In this document: positions 24,632 to 35,592 of the stretch, one piece after another
Layout: each line of letters opens with the position of its first letter
Numbering within the stretch: the stretch's first letter is position 1
Assembly: GCF_003473485.1 (NCBI RefSeq)
Contig: NC_053045.1
Coordinates: forward strand, 64,109,994-64,173,993
Reading direction: 5' to 3'
DNA length: 64,000 nucleotides
Origin: Medicago truncatula
Lineage: Eukaryota > Streptophyta > Magnoliopsida > Fabales > Fabaceae
The notes under the pieces: generated by a model
Database searches by the model: none
The model's input: only the letters and a program-made list of their open reading frames with translations
What the model was told of the DNA's origin: nothing
Program-made: the position numbers and the translations under genes

Positions 24632-25095
24632 GTTTGTATTCAGTTACTTTTCCTTCTACATACACTCTGATCAGAATGAGTCATTCAATGCTTGCGTCTC
24701 AACGTGCTTTCTCTCCATGCTTACTCACACACTTGAAAGGAAATACATGTTTCTCATCTGTAATCTCATCCTTGCTTTTCTAGCCACTACTACCTCATCA
24801 TCATCTTCTCACTCAGTGTATTCTCAATATTCTCAACCTTCCAATGATGATTTGTCCTATAGTACTACAAAGGCTGATCCTTATCTTGTGGCTGATATTC
24901 AAGAAGAATGTGATGAAGTAGTAGTAGGACAAGGGATGAAAAAGGAATAAAAAATTTATGAACAAGTATCAGAAGAAGGAGGGGAGAGGATGAAGCTCCC
25001 GTTGAAGAAGAGGTGGAGGACGAAGATGATATTGATGAGTTAGTTACAACAATGTCAACTAAAGAAGACAAAGAAGAATTGGGAGATGTTAATGG
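24632..25095 (+). pseudogene. Fragment of a small membrane-protein gene with acidic tail
   Basis: The frame reads THTLERKYMFLICNLILAFLA, then a Ser-rich linker and LVADIQEECDEVVV. After a frameshift near 24940 it continues as an acidic stretch (EVEDEDDIDELVTTM). The layout (a short hydrophobic segment after 'ERKY.FL.CN', a serine run, an acidic tail) resembles small plant transmembrane proteins of the DUF4408-like kind. The usual C-terminal basic segment is absent, and the fragment runs into the tail of the F-box pseudogene on the other strand. No good ATG precedes it in frame. Identity is tentative. Confidence 0.45.
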
Positions 25096-26617
25096 CCTTA
25101 TTTACCGGTTTGAAGTTTGTTGTGATGTCAACTTTGGCCGACGGTGAGTTTTGAAGTAAGAAGTCCACTATTCCAGGTATTGAAGGTGGTTTTAAACCCG
25201 CTTCAAATGCTTTTTGTAACTTGGTAGCTTCTTCGCAAGACTCGGCAGCATCTTTCTTTAACATGGCTTCTTTCATTAAGTGGGGTAATTCCATATCATC
25301 TTTAGGTGGTTCCAATTCTATTTCCGTCGACTTCAAGTTACACAAAGAAGGGAGTTTGAGCTCCAATAAATTGGGAACTAAGGAGAGAATCTAAGCAATA
25401 AGGAATAAGGGTGAATTAGGACCAGTTATGTAAGTCAATTGATTTGAAAAAAAAAATGGTAGAAATAAAATAAAGAATCCTAAGATGAATGTAAAATTGA
25501 AGCATAAATTCATGCCAAGGTACCTGAAGAGTTGTTAAAGAGACTTTCAATGATCTTACACTAGCAAGGTCTAGCAGCCAGCTCAATAGAACCATAGGAG
25601 GCTTCACCCAATCATAAATCGCTCGTGCACCAATATTTACTTGTTTAACAGAAGAAAGAGCACTCCCACATATTTTCGGAAAGAGTGGTGATACATGTAC
25701 CACTCCATGTGGCAATACACCCTTTACACCCACATAAAATTCTGACAGGTGGCAATCTAGACCCCACATAAATAGAAGATAAATTGTGGTTGTGAGATGA
25801 ACTTACCAAAATATCCCTAATACATGGGATGTACAATGGGATGTATGAATAAAGGGTGTTTATGTAACATTTTCCTTTCGGAAAAGAAGAACCAAAAAAA
25901 GTGAAGGTACAAAGATCTGGAGCAACTAGCTCAATATTGGCAAACTCAAATGAATTATAACACATATCTAAATTGCCTAGTGTCTAACTTGATATCCTGA
26001 GAATTTGTGCATCCCTTACCTCACAAACACGAATGACCAAACTACTCAACTTGGTAAAGCCCAAAAAGGGCTCAGCACAACCGTTTTCATCACCGCAGAA
26101 GATGAAAGTTTTTAGACTCAAGCTGGTTAATGCTGGCAAAATCAGAGATTTCGGAAATATCTTTAGGGAAAGTTGAAAGTTGCAGGGATGTAAGAGCCTG
26201 ACATAAAGAAACACATGGCCTAACTAGACCACAATCACCACGAATAGCGATTTTTAATTGTTGGAGTTGGGTATTATGGGAACAAACATAATCTAAAATC
26301 TTTTGGATGACTTCAGGCCCAATAATTTCATTACATCCAAAATCAAAAGAGTTCAATGTAGTTGAGTTATCACGAAGAGTCGAAATCTTAGATACGGATA
26401 TGACAAATTGTCTATGCTTCACCCATGATGAAGTTGAGGAATGCAAAATAAGGGCTGGAACATGTTTCCAGAGATATCTCCATCTTGTGGACAAAACACA
26501 AGTTCTAATGACATGCTTGGTCTTCAAAAATGATAAAATGTGAAGGAGAACACTGTCGGGTAAGTCACTTTATCTGTCTTCACTTTCTTCATTATTAGAG
26601 TGCATTCTTCTTTTCAT
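25055..26617 (-). pseudogene. F-box/LRR (RNI-like) gene, broken
   Basis: From the ATG at 26617 (MKRRMHSNNEESEDR) the frame meets TAA at 26570-26572 (probably TTA or CTA originally). It then continues in frame as a full F-box: [38 protein letters not shown]-like segments follow ([21 protein letters not shown]; then in another frame [16 protein letters not shown] and LGFTKLSSLVIRVCEV), then FEFANIELVAPDLCTFTF. A probable intron runs from 25523 (donor GTACC) to about 25381, before VPNLLELKLPSLCNLKS and the C-terminal IPGIVDFLLQNSPSAKV. At least one frameshift (near 26150) plus the early stop make it a pseudogene. F-box/RNI proteins are SCF ubiquitin-ligase substrate adaptors and form large, fast-dying families in legumes. 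Confidence 0.85.
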
Positions 26618-26799
26618 CTTTTTTCCATTCATGCTCTCTTCGATAAAATCAGACATGCCCTCTTTTTCCCTTCGATAATCAATCATTAAAAAGGAAAAAA
26701 AATTCTTCAGTATCAAGAAAGCATTTTGAACAGAATAAGTAATTCTATAGAGAAATATCAAGAAAATATTTTTCAAGGGTCACGCAGGATAATAATTTA

Positions 26800-27014
26800 G
26801 GAAAAATTATACAACAATGAAATTAAGTCAAGGAATGAGAGATACTTTGCTGTTGAGTTGTGTGAGTCTGCGACTTCTGCTGTGGATTGGAACGCTAAGG
26901 GAATAACTCACAACAAATGGATGGAGGCATGCATTTCTAGGGTTCGTTTTTTTTTTAGGGTTAACTATTTAATTTGACCATGTAATATTTACTAAAAAAA
27001 ATAAAAAAATTGTC
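26800..27014 (-). other. Probable upstream leader of the F-box pseudogene
   Basis: The segment 26820-26950 is less AT-rich and, read on the minus strand, contains 'cgaaccctagaaatgcatgc' and a run resembling a plant 5' leader upstream of the F-box start. Inference only. Confidence 0.35.
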
Positions 27015-27140
27015 CCCGTGAGCATAGTTGACATGCATTGTTATATGCAGGGGACAAAATTCGAACCCCGGACACCCCACTTATTCGCATTGAAAATGGT
27101 GAATTCTAACCACTAGGCTACCTGACAAAAATATAAAAAA
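27015..27140 (+). mobile_element. SINE, tRNA-derived
   Basis: 'gacatgcattgttatatgca' is followed by a B-box 'ttcgaaccccggacacccca', then 'ccactaggctacctgac' and an A-rich tail. Same family as 27208. Confidence 0.65.
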
Positions 27141-27207
27141 ATAAAAAAATTGATCAAGGAAAATGTGAAGGATAATAATGTAAGACAATAAAATAAACAG
27201 ATTTGTC

Positions 27208-27320
27208 ACGTAAGTGTAGCTCAATTGGTAACTACCAAGGATAATTTGTGTAGGGGCCGGGGTTCGAACCCCGGATTCCCCACTTCTCCATACTAGGCTA
27301 CTTGACCGAAAAAAAAATAT
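27208..27320 (+). mobile_element. SINE, tRNA-derived, best-preserved promoter boxes
   Basis: An A-box 'tagctcaattggtaac' and a B-box 'ggggttcgaaccccgg' at tRNA-like spacing are followed by 'actaggctacttgaccg' and an A-run. It does not fold as a full tRNA and has no anticodon arm, so it is a SINE and not a tRNA gene. Confidence 0.75.
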
Positions 27321-27428
27321 AAACAAATTCTACCATGTACTACCTCCATCCCTAAATATAAGACTCATTTATTATTTTCAACTACATTAATTATTTCTTT
27401 ATATACACGTATCTATTTATTATACATA

Positions 27429-27777
27429 GGGTGTGTTTGTTTCAAGTTATAATTGTTGATTCCCGGGAATAAAATGATTGGAATGTATATGTCTCTGTTT
27501 GTTACAAGTTTACTAAATTTTATTCCCGGGTATAAAATGTTCCTGGGAATAGAAAAAATTTCCCATGAAAAAGGGTGGGAATAAAGTTCCCATGGAGATG
27601 GGAATAAATTCATAAATAGTTTACCTATTATAATCCCTATTTTTATGGTTCCTAGGAATATTATAAAGTTAACCAAACATATTTTTTCTAAATTCCTTGG
27701 AATAAAATTCCCATCTTTATATTCCAAGGAATGTTATTCCTAGGAATAAATTTGGTAAACTTGAAACAAACACACCC
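27429..27777. mobile_element. MITE with GGGTGTGTTTGTTT termini
   Basis: The left end gggtgtgtttgtttcaagtt and right end aacttgaaacaaacacaccc are exact inverted repeats. The 349 bp interior is built of 'ttcccgggaata' and 'ttcctaggaata' palindromic words. The right flank is TTA and the left ATA, so a PIF/Harbinger 3 bp target is possible but not exact. It directly abuts the 586 bp inverted duplicate. Confidence 0.8.
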
Positions 27778-28363
27778 TTAGTGTTTTTCCGTTGTATATG
27801 CTAGTAAACTAATTTCATTTTTACGCAGTTTATGATTGTGCAATATTTATTATACCCTGCTCTATGAGAAACTATCATGTTGCTATCTGCATCTAATACA
27901 TTTATAATTGAACAATAAAAGTACATCATTTAACATACTAACGTAGTCGTTGCTTGTTCTATGACTTAATACTCCCTCCGTCCCAAATTGTATGTCACTT
28001 TAGAAAAAATATTTGTCTCAAATTGTATGTCACTTTAGAATACCAATGAAACATTAATGTTACTTTTCCTATTATATCCTTAACTATTTATTACTCTTTC
28101 TTTTTTCAATTCTTTCATTTATCTTTCTCATATCATTTATTAATGATAATTTTGTAAAATAAATCATAATATCTCTTTCCCACACAATATTAATTACACT
28201 TCTTAATATGTGTGAAATGCCCAAAACGTCATACAATTTGGGACGGAGGGAGTATATATTGTTGCATGTATGCATGTATCATGTTTCTATACGCAATTTA
28301 TGATTGTGCAATATTTATTATATCCCATCTACCCAACAAGTCTCTGCGCTGCGGCTACTAATC
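27778..28363 (+). repeat. 586 bp segment, inverted near-identical copy at 43424-44009
   Basis: From ttagtgtttttccgttgtat to gctgcggctactaatc this segment matches the reverse complement of 43424-44009 with no length change; few substitutions were seen (for example two in a 63-codon stretch). A Stowaway-like MITE (27972-28252) sits inside both copies. Direct repeats 'tttatgattgtgcaatattt' flank the MITE region. Confidence 0.9.
27972..28252. mobile_element. Stowaway-like MITE (CTCCCTCCGTCCC ends)
   Basis: The left ctccctccgtcccaaattgt and right caatttgggacggagggag are inverted repeats flanked by TA on both sides, the Tc1/mariner target. It lies within the 586 bp duplicated segment. Confidence 0.88.
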
Positions 28364-30355
28364 ACTATTGTGCAATATTTTTCTTCAATCAACAATAAAT
28401 AGCACATGGAAAACATAAACTAACTTCCCCCTCTTAAGGATAAAATTGTAAAACCAATAGTGATTACAAACAACTTTAATACTCACTCTCTTAAGGAGTA
28501 CAAATATCAACTTTCTTAATTCCGGTGATTTTAGCAAAATGATCTTATATATAGGGACGAAGGTAGTAATTTAAGTTTTTTTATTTTTGATCTTTTATTT
28601 TTTCCGTAGACATTAGTCAAGAAAAATGACTTAATTATTGATTTTTTTTTTTATGATTTATTTCAGACTTGTTTTGGACATTAAAATATGAATTTTTACC
28701 TAAAATCATAAATTTTCGACAGTAGATAGATTAATTAGGAATTTTTTAAGTATAAAAAATTCAAAAAACAAAAGAATGAAAATCCAAATTTATAAATCAA
28801 ATTTTGAGGTGATAGAGACATCTATAAAATTTTGTTTTGCATAAGCATACATGTCAAATTTAGTTCCCAAATTTTATAGGCATGATTAACACGTCATAAA
28901 TAACAGCCTTCTCCCTGAAATTTTAAAGTTTTTTTTTTTGGTACAAAAAATTTAAAGTTTTTAATCGAGTGAAGAATTAATTATAACAGCCTTCATTAAA
29001 ATAAATATTAAATAATTCCTTCGACTTACAATAATTTTTGTATGTGATAATTTCACGCAGATTAAAAAAAGATGATAAATGAAAGATAAAAGAATGATTT
29101 TTTTAGTGATTAACCCTTGTCTACATTATAATTACAGTTATTACAAAGTGAAAATAATAACTTGTAAGCCCCGCTCAAAAATAATAACTTGTAAGTAGTC
29201 TATATTATATCAACAATTTTTCTAGAAATAAAAGTGACAACCTAATATTTTTTTCAATTGTAAAAAAATAGAAAAATGCTAACAAGTGTTTAAGGGTATT
29301 GTTTAAGCATATAAAAATAGCAACTTTTGCATTAAAAATTGTAGGGTTGTGACTTTAACATGTGTTTGATATGTATTTTTAAGACATGATTTTTTTTTGT
29401 GGATTTCTTAAACAATGCCCTTAAAACATTCACATTGGTGAGGTCTTCACCATTTAAGACCTGGTACCTAATAAGTGTCAATGTGGAATATTTTTTTAGG
29501 GTCTTCTATGACCTAGGATCTCACTTAAGAACTCAATGTTTAAGTGGACCCCGCGCATTACATTTTCTTAAAATAATCATTGTCATTGTACTATTGTTTT
29601 TCAATTGCAATTAAATATTATAAAATAGATAATAGTGTTTTAAATAAATAGTTATTGGTGAGACTCATATAGACTTTTTGTTGCAGGGTCTCTATTAGAG
29701 TGGTTGCATACCTATTATGTACTATTATTAAAAAATTACAAAAAAGTGATATGTTCATGTGAAACTCGTTTAAGACCTCCAAATTAAGAGTCTCGTAGGG
29801 CACTTGTTAGAAAGAAAGAAAAAAAAAATGGACAAACCATTTGCGGCCAATGAATAGCTTGCAGTTCCTGCCGAATTGATTATTAAAGATGATAATGAAG
29901 TAGAAATTGGGCTCTCTATGTGGTGACTTTTATACAGAGAGGGTGGAAGAAACGGAGACTTTTTGATGTACACAATCCACGATTTGAGCATACGACCTAT
30001 ACTCAATTTTCCTTTCAATAGAATTGAAATTGAAAATGAAAATCACAAATTTGATGAATCATGTGATTGACTTTAATTAATTAATTAATAATGCTAAACT
30101 GAAGTTAGGTGTCACATGAGACCTCATTATCTCTCCATATTTCTTCACCAAGTAAAACCATTGTTAAAATATTAATGACATATATAAACTTTATAAAGCA
30201 CAATTAATGTGGCACATCAACGCGTTGGTATGTTAGTAGTGCATACCACGTTTTATCATCAAATCTTTACCTTAAATACGTGCATGACATTCTCACAATG
30301 CATCATCAATCATATACCAATTACACAACCAAACATTGCTAGCTAAAGAAACAAC
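28364..30355. other. Spacer upstream of the peroxidase
   Basis: No gene. Around 29279-29432 are imperfect inverted repeats (gtgtttaagggtattgttta against taaacaatgcccttaaaaca), a probable small MITE. The promoter of the peroxidase should lie in the last few hundred bases; an AT-rich box 'accttaaatacg' is about 85 bases before the ATG. Confidence 0.45.
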
Positions 30356-31546
30356 ATGAAGTTCCACTACCTATCATTGTTCCTTCTTGTGATCATCTTA
30401 GAGCTAAGCACCAATGTCTATGGTCTCATGCCTAAAAGATCATTGAAGCCCTTATTACCACCTCCTGAAGCCTTGCTTTCCATTGGTCACTATCATTCAA
30501 CATGTCCAGATGCTGAAGGCATTATCTCACAAAAAGTTTTTGCTTGGGTTAAGAAGGACCCCACCTTGGCACCATCCATCATCCGCTTGCATTTTCATGA
30601 CTGTGCCGTTAGAGTAATTTAATTAATCACATAACTCAATCTCTCTTTAAAGTTTACATTTATTTTTGGTCTGCACAATTATATCATATTATTTTTGACA
30701 TCTATATCATGTACAATATTAATCTTAGTCTCTCAAAATAAAGACTAAAATCGATATTAGAGAGTGACTAATTTTTCTTATTGATTTAAAATGCAGGGAT
30801 GTGATGGATCAATTTTACTTAACCATGTGGGAAGTGAGAGAACTGCTTTTGCGAGTAAAACCTTGAGAGGGTTCCAATTGATTGATGAAATCAAAGCTGA
30901 ACTAGAGAGAAGGTGTCCAAGAACAGTGTCATGTGCTGACATTCTCACTGCTGCTACAAGAGATGCAACCATTTTAGCAGGAGGACCATTTTGGGAAGTT
31001 CCATTCGGCCGAAAAGACGGCAAGATTTCAATAGCCAAAGAAGCCAATTTGGTTCCACAAGGACATGAAAATATCACAGGTTTGATTGGATTTTTTCAAG
31101 AAAGAGGACTTGACATGCTTGATTTGGTTACTCTCTCAGGTTCACACACAATTGGGAGAAGCACTTGTTATTCTGTTATGAATAGGATTTACAATTTCAA
31201 TGGAACTGGTAAACCTGACCCATCACTTAACATCTATTACTTGAAGATGTTAAGGAAAAGATGTAAAAAGGATTTGGATTTGGTTCACCTTGATGTTATA
31301 ACACCAAGGACTTTTGACACAACCTATTACACAAACCTTAAGAGGAAGGCTGGATTGTTGTCAACAGATCAATTGTTGTTTTCAGATAAAAGAACATCTC
31401 CTTTTGTGGATTTATTTGCAACACAACCTTTTGTTTTTACAAGTCAGTTTGCTGTGTCAATGGTGAAGCTTGGGAATGTTCAAGTTTTGACCAGGCCTAA
31501 TGAAGGTGAGATCAGAGTGAATTGCAATTATGTCAATCGTGTTTAA
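30356..31546 (+). CDS. Class III (secretory) peroxidase
   Basis: Two exons, 30356-30613 and 30797-31546, with a GT..AG intron between HDCAVR and GCDGS, give 335 aa. Residues 1-23 are a signal peptide (MKFHYLSLFLLVIILELS), so the product goes to the apoplast or vacuole. Catalytic distal RLHFHDC and proximal SGSHTIGRSTC motifs are present. All eight family cysteines are found (YHSTC, HFHDC, GCDGS, RRCPRTVSC, GRSTC, KRCKK, VNCNY). Class III peroxidases use H2O2 to oxidise phenolics in lignin and suberin formation and in defence. Only the intron at the HDC/GCD position is kept of the three typical for the family. The pre-domain region has a proline stretch (LKPLLPPPEALLS), as in PER7-like members. 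All key residues are intact. Confidence 0.95.
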
Positions 31547-31944
31547 TTGATTTGTTTTATTTCATGTGTTGTTTATTTCATTGTTACAATGTTGTACTTG
31601 AGTTTTGTAAAGTTACATTTGTTGTATACCTTTAAGAGGTGCAGGATTGAATACTTATAATAATAATAATAATTGAGGATCATTTTGTATCAAATATCAT
31701 TAACATAAAGGGAAGAGACCTAACTTCTGATTTAATAGGGTGGTAGTATAAATATACAAGGTGATATTCTTTTATACATTATATTTTTTTTGTTATTAAA
31801 CTTGTTTATCTATGTTAATCTTAATTTAATAGTTTTTTGAAAATTAAAAGCTATACTATACCACTTCGTGATCTATTCGAGGAAAATTTAGTCGCGGCAT
31901 ATAGCTGCATCCGCAACCACAATTTAACTCGATCGAAAAAAACA

Positions 31945-32600
31945 TTGGAATATGAAATTAGGTTTTTAACAATCTCACTAGTATCAAATATCAATGGAAA
32001 TATAACTATCAACTCCACCATTGTTAGAAGCAATCTATGAATCTACATCTTAGTGATTCGATCACACAAGACTTCAACAGGTTCTCTATTTTGAGATCTG
32101 AAAGCTGATAAGATAGCTTGTAAAGCCATGTCTTCAGGAAAGACTTCACAAACCGTAGCGGATATGTCAGGCTCGACCAGTGGTGAATTCTTGTGACGTA
32201 TTTTGTTATGCTTGGAAGCTTTCTGAGCAAGCTTCAACATCATGTCTGTTATAAGAGTGTTCATCATATCCAGGGCTTCACCAGAGATAGCAATGTCAGG
32301 ATGAACCTTCTTAAGAACTTAGTAGATGTATTTGTTAAACTTTAACATCTTCGATCGCTTCTTGATTTTGATTCTCTTCTCTTTATCGGTGGTATCTACT
32401 TCCATCGAATTCTTATGTGACATAAAGAGTTGAATGAGTATTTATAGGATATTTATAGGGTTTTTTATTTGGAGAAAACGTTGAATGGGCTGGTATTGTT
32501 TTGGGCTGAAAATGATTTCGGCTGGTGGAACAAAAGAGTTGAAAAATACTCTTTAGGCCACCTCAATTGCTCATACACTCCTCAAAAATCCTAAACTGTC
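31945..32600. repeat. Duplicated block A carrying the H2B-like pseudogene
   Basis: Besides the coding part, both flanks match the block at about 48236-48810: 'ggaatatgaaattaggtttt' on one side; 'actctttaggc' and 'caattgct' on the other. Same orientation, with indels. Confidence 0.75.
32043..32405 (-). pseudogene. Divergent histone H2B-like gene, copy A (internal stop)
   Basis: The minus-strand frame of 121 codons starts MEVDTTDKEKRIKIKKRSKM. It continues NKYIY, then a TAA at 32319-32321, then VLKKVHPDIAISGEALDMM, DMMLKLAQKASKHNK and EPDISATVCEVFPEDMA. This follows the H2B fold order (YKIYIFKVLKQVHPDIGIS.., KLAQESSRLARYNK, IQTAVRLVLPGELA), but the C-terminal helix (KHAVSEGTKAVTK in H2B) is replaced by QAILSAF plus an unrelated tail. 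The stop replaces what is CAA (Gln) in the sister copy at 48283. One nonsense codon breaks an otherwise open frame, so loss looks recent. If ever functional it was an unusual H2B variant; that is inference. Confidence 0.75.
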
Positions 32601-32605
32601 CCTCT

Positions 32606-33216
32606 TTGAACTTAAGAACCGATACCGTTGAGTCTTAATTCGTAACATCCGATTTCTCAAGTTCAGAAGTTACGATCAGATCTACTTTTACAGATATATT
32701 TATCGAGACTTGCTATTTAGTGCGAAGAAATACAGTGCGGACTGGCCACGAAACATGGGCTTAACGGTGACAAATTGTTATTAACATTTTAAAAGTAAAT
32801 AAAAATCAAGCAGATCAAAAGCAAGTATATGATCCAATGGTTATAATTTGTTCGTTGAATTTCCCACAACACAAGTCGCACTATTAAGCTTTTTCCATAT
32901 TTATCAGGCACCAAACATGTACTACAAACCATCACATACACGATCAATCTTCCATTTTCATCATCCACACCAAAATTCAATTATTTTTTTTCTAGAAAAA
33001 AAAGTGTCTCAAATAATCATTAAATGATTGCTAAAAGATTTCTACGTTCACATGACAACAAAGAACAAATAAAACATCTTTAAACCATTTACATGGTTGA
33101 TTCTCATTTTTTCCAGTTGAACTACTATTTTCAAGGGTAAGGGTCAAGTCTCGGACCAGGATCATGTCCTAACTCCCGATCCATTCAGCAACTTGATTAC
33201 TTAATTTTCATTCCAT
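32606..33216. other. Spacer, no gene
   Basis: AT-rich, no recognisable coding or repeat content. Confidence 0.45.
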
Positions 33217-33888
33217 TTGTTGACGTTTCTAAATTATAGTTTAGTTTTTTTATTTTATTTTGATATTTGTAGTTATGGTTGAACACCCTCTTGATCCAAA
33301 TTCATACAACGTTGATGCTTCCGTTGAATTGAAACTAAGCATTATTGAGTCTTTTACTGATGTGAAACCAAACATTGTTGATTCTTCCATTGATGTGGAA
33401 CCAAATGATGTTGAGGTTTCCATTGATTTGAAGTCAAATGTTGATTTTAAGGAGATCATTGTTAAGCCCGATGGTTCTAAATTTGTTGATAATGAAGTTG
33501 ATATATATAGAGAAATACTTTTTAAAGAGATGATTTGATTAATAAGGCTCATCATCAAGCATCAACGGCCATATTTACTTTAATTATTGACAAATCAAAT
33601 CATGGTGATGGACGAAGACCACCGAGTTTGTGAAATGGGTGGTCTGTACCAAGGAAACAAGAAGAACGTGAAGCAAGACGCATGGTCAAGGAACTGTGAA
33701 TGCTCATTTAGGTTATGTGGTTATTTGTTGAAATCAAATGAATGATCGGTGAGTATTGTTAATGGAGTGCACAACCATTTGATGAAGTCAAAGTTAGAAG
33801 GTCGCCGTCTTACTCTTAGATTAAATGAGTAATTGGAGTTTGTTATTGACATGATATGGAATATGGTCCAACCAAAGAATATCTTAAT
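33217..33888 (+). pseudogene. FAR1/MULE-type zinc-finger fragment A
   Basis: An open stretch from the ATG at 33275 (MVEHPLDPNSYNVDASVEL...) has repeated 'ID/TDVKPN'-like words. After decay, a frame at about 33690-33880 reads CECSFRLCGYLL, SVSIVNGVHNHL and SKLEGRRLTLRLNE, then MVQPKNIL. The C..C...H.H pattern with 'HNH' fits the FAR1-type (WRKY-GCM1) DNA-binding domain found in MULE transposases and in FAR1/FHY3-like plant proteins. Two in-frame stops and at least one frameshift lie in that part. A second, more decayed copy lies at 40301-40866. The fragment stops exactly where a TPK channel fragment begins. Confidence 0.7.
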
Positions 33889-34170
33889 GATCTTGTTCCC
33901 ATTAGCACTATAGAAAAATTTCTTGCTTGCATTTATGTCTTCACTGACATGGCTCTTGGTGGCTTAATTCTTAGCAATGCAGCAGATTACATCATCGAAA
34001 AACAGTAAATATTTCTTGTTGAATCCATATGCAAAGTTGAAAATTTTGGTCTAGAAGAGGTTGCTAAACTAAGAAAAGCAAATACAATTTTGTGCTCGCA
34101 ACATCCACTTTTTTTGTGCTCATGATTGCAGATTTTGGTTGTAAATCTTTAGATTTTGTGGGTGCACTCA
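33889..34170 (+). pseudogene. Fragment of the TPK two-pore K+ channel gene
   Basis: Closely matches 54208-54510 of the intact channel exon: from GDLVP through ACIYVFT.MALGGLIL, AADYI.EKQ and ENFGL.EVAK to FFVLMIA and SLDFVGAL. It lacks both selectivity filters, has GAA to TAA after EKQ, and carries small deletions, so it encodes nothing useful. The source region is within one exon, so the copy mechanism (DNA or RNA) cannot be told. It is joined head-on to the FAR1-type fragment. Confidence 0.9.
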
Positions 34171-35537
34171 ACCTATTAAAATTTTTGGCTTTTTAAGATC
34201 GTTTGGATCGATTCCTTAAAATAAAAAAATAAAAAAAAAATCGTTTGAATTGATGACTTGAATTTTAATATTATGATGACATATAGGTTGGTTGAAATAA
34301 ATTTAATAACTAACGAGTAAGAATTACACACAGAATCATCTATGAGATTTTACTATCTCTCCTTGCTTCTCTCTCTAGCTCTCCCGTAAAAAATAAAGTA
34401 AAATAAATATAAGAGTCTTTATTGAGATTTTATGAAAGAGTGTGTTATGATATTTTTTTTCAATTATTTCTTAAAATTCATAAAATCTTTTGAAATCCAT
34501 AAAATCATTTCAAATCCTTTAAAATCTTATCAATTAAATCCATTGAAATCTTTAATAGTCTTTTAAAATCATCAAAGTCATCAAAATCATCTAAAGTCTT
34601 TTAAAATCCTCAAGACTTTTTTAAACAAAAATTGTCCTTTAAAATCCTAATCCAATACACCCTCCTAAATTAATTTTCTTTCAAATTCAAACGATCACTT
34701 CCTTTAGATTAAATTAAGTTTTCTTCCTAATGCCATTCATTATGACTCAAATTAAGTTTTATGCCAGGCTCTTGAAAAACATACACTTCCTCTGAATAAC
34801 AATGAACATCATGTTTCTATATTTTAGAATTTGTAAATACTACAAAAATATAAAGTTAAAGATCTAATTAATTGAAAAACTTTGGAACTAGTTTGGTGTT
34901 TACCCTACTTATATAACTATATATAATTTTCTAAAATCAATTATTTTATTCAAACTTTGTTATAATCACAAAAAGTATTTCTAACAAGAGAACACCTAGC
35001 AAAATCTACCTAAACTTTTTGCGCAATATTAAACTACATTTGTCTCAATTGTACATTCACAAAATTGAAGTGTTTTGGTACTTTTGCATTCAAAATTGAT
35101 TAATTAATGATCGTTTTTAAGAATAAAAAACTATTTATTGACTTTTACATTTTAATAATGATCATCTCATAAGAAAAAAAAATCATTGTTTATACTATTA
35201 TACTAAGTATTAAATATTTATTATTATGAATAATAAAAATTAAAGAAAATAAATTTAATTTCATTTAATTTTGCAGACACAATTTGATAAATGATATTTA
35301 ATGAATATTTTTTTTTAAATGATATATAACATGTTATACTTAAGGAAAAAAAAAACCATTTAACTATATATTCAAAGTTTAATAAGTCCATCAAACTGTT
35401 CAACCGATCGAGTCATATAACTTCCAATAAATATTTTAGTGAAAATGTAAGCAATTTAAGGGGTTTATTGAGGAAACTAGTTTATATGTACAAAAAGAGA
35501 CCGTGGCCCAAAGACCACGACCGAAGTCAGCGTCACG

Positions 35538-35540
<3 letters not shown>
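34171..35540. other. Spacer with shuffled repeat pieces
   Basis: No gene. About 34733-34853 ('cattcattatgactcaaatt ... gaatttgtaaatactacaaa') recurs at 46945-47065. The rest is AT-rich with 'aaaatcttttgaaatcc'-type repetitions near 34480-34620. Confidence 0.5.

Positions 35541-35588
<48 letters not shown>
35541..35588. repeat. (AT)n microsatellite, left side of a TIR element
   Basis: About 24 AT units. A matching (AT)n at 36431-36464 lies just beyond the element's other end. Confidence 0.95.

Positions 35589-35590
<2 letters not shown>

Positions 35591-35592
<2 letters not shown>

Noticed and set aside
27208-27320. Possible tRNA gene (A- and B-box)
   Set aside because: No anticodon arm or closed acceptor stem, an A-rich tail, and sister copies elsewhere show a SINE.
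28084-28275. 63 aa ORF conserved with 43512-43703
   Set aside because: Conservation comes from the 586 bp inverted duplicate; the ORF is the inside of a Stowaway-like MITE.
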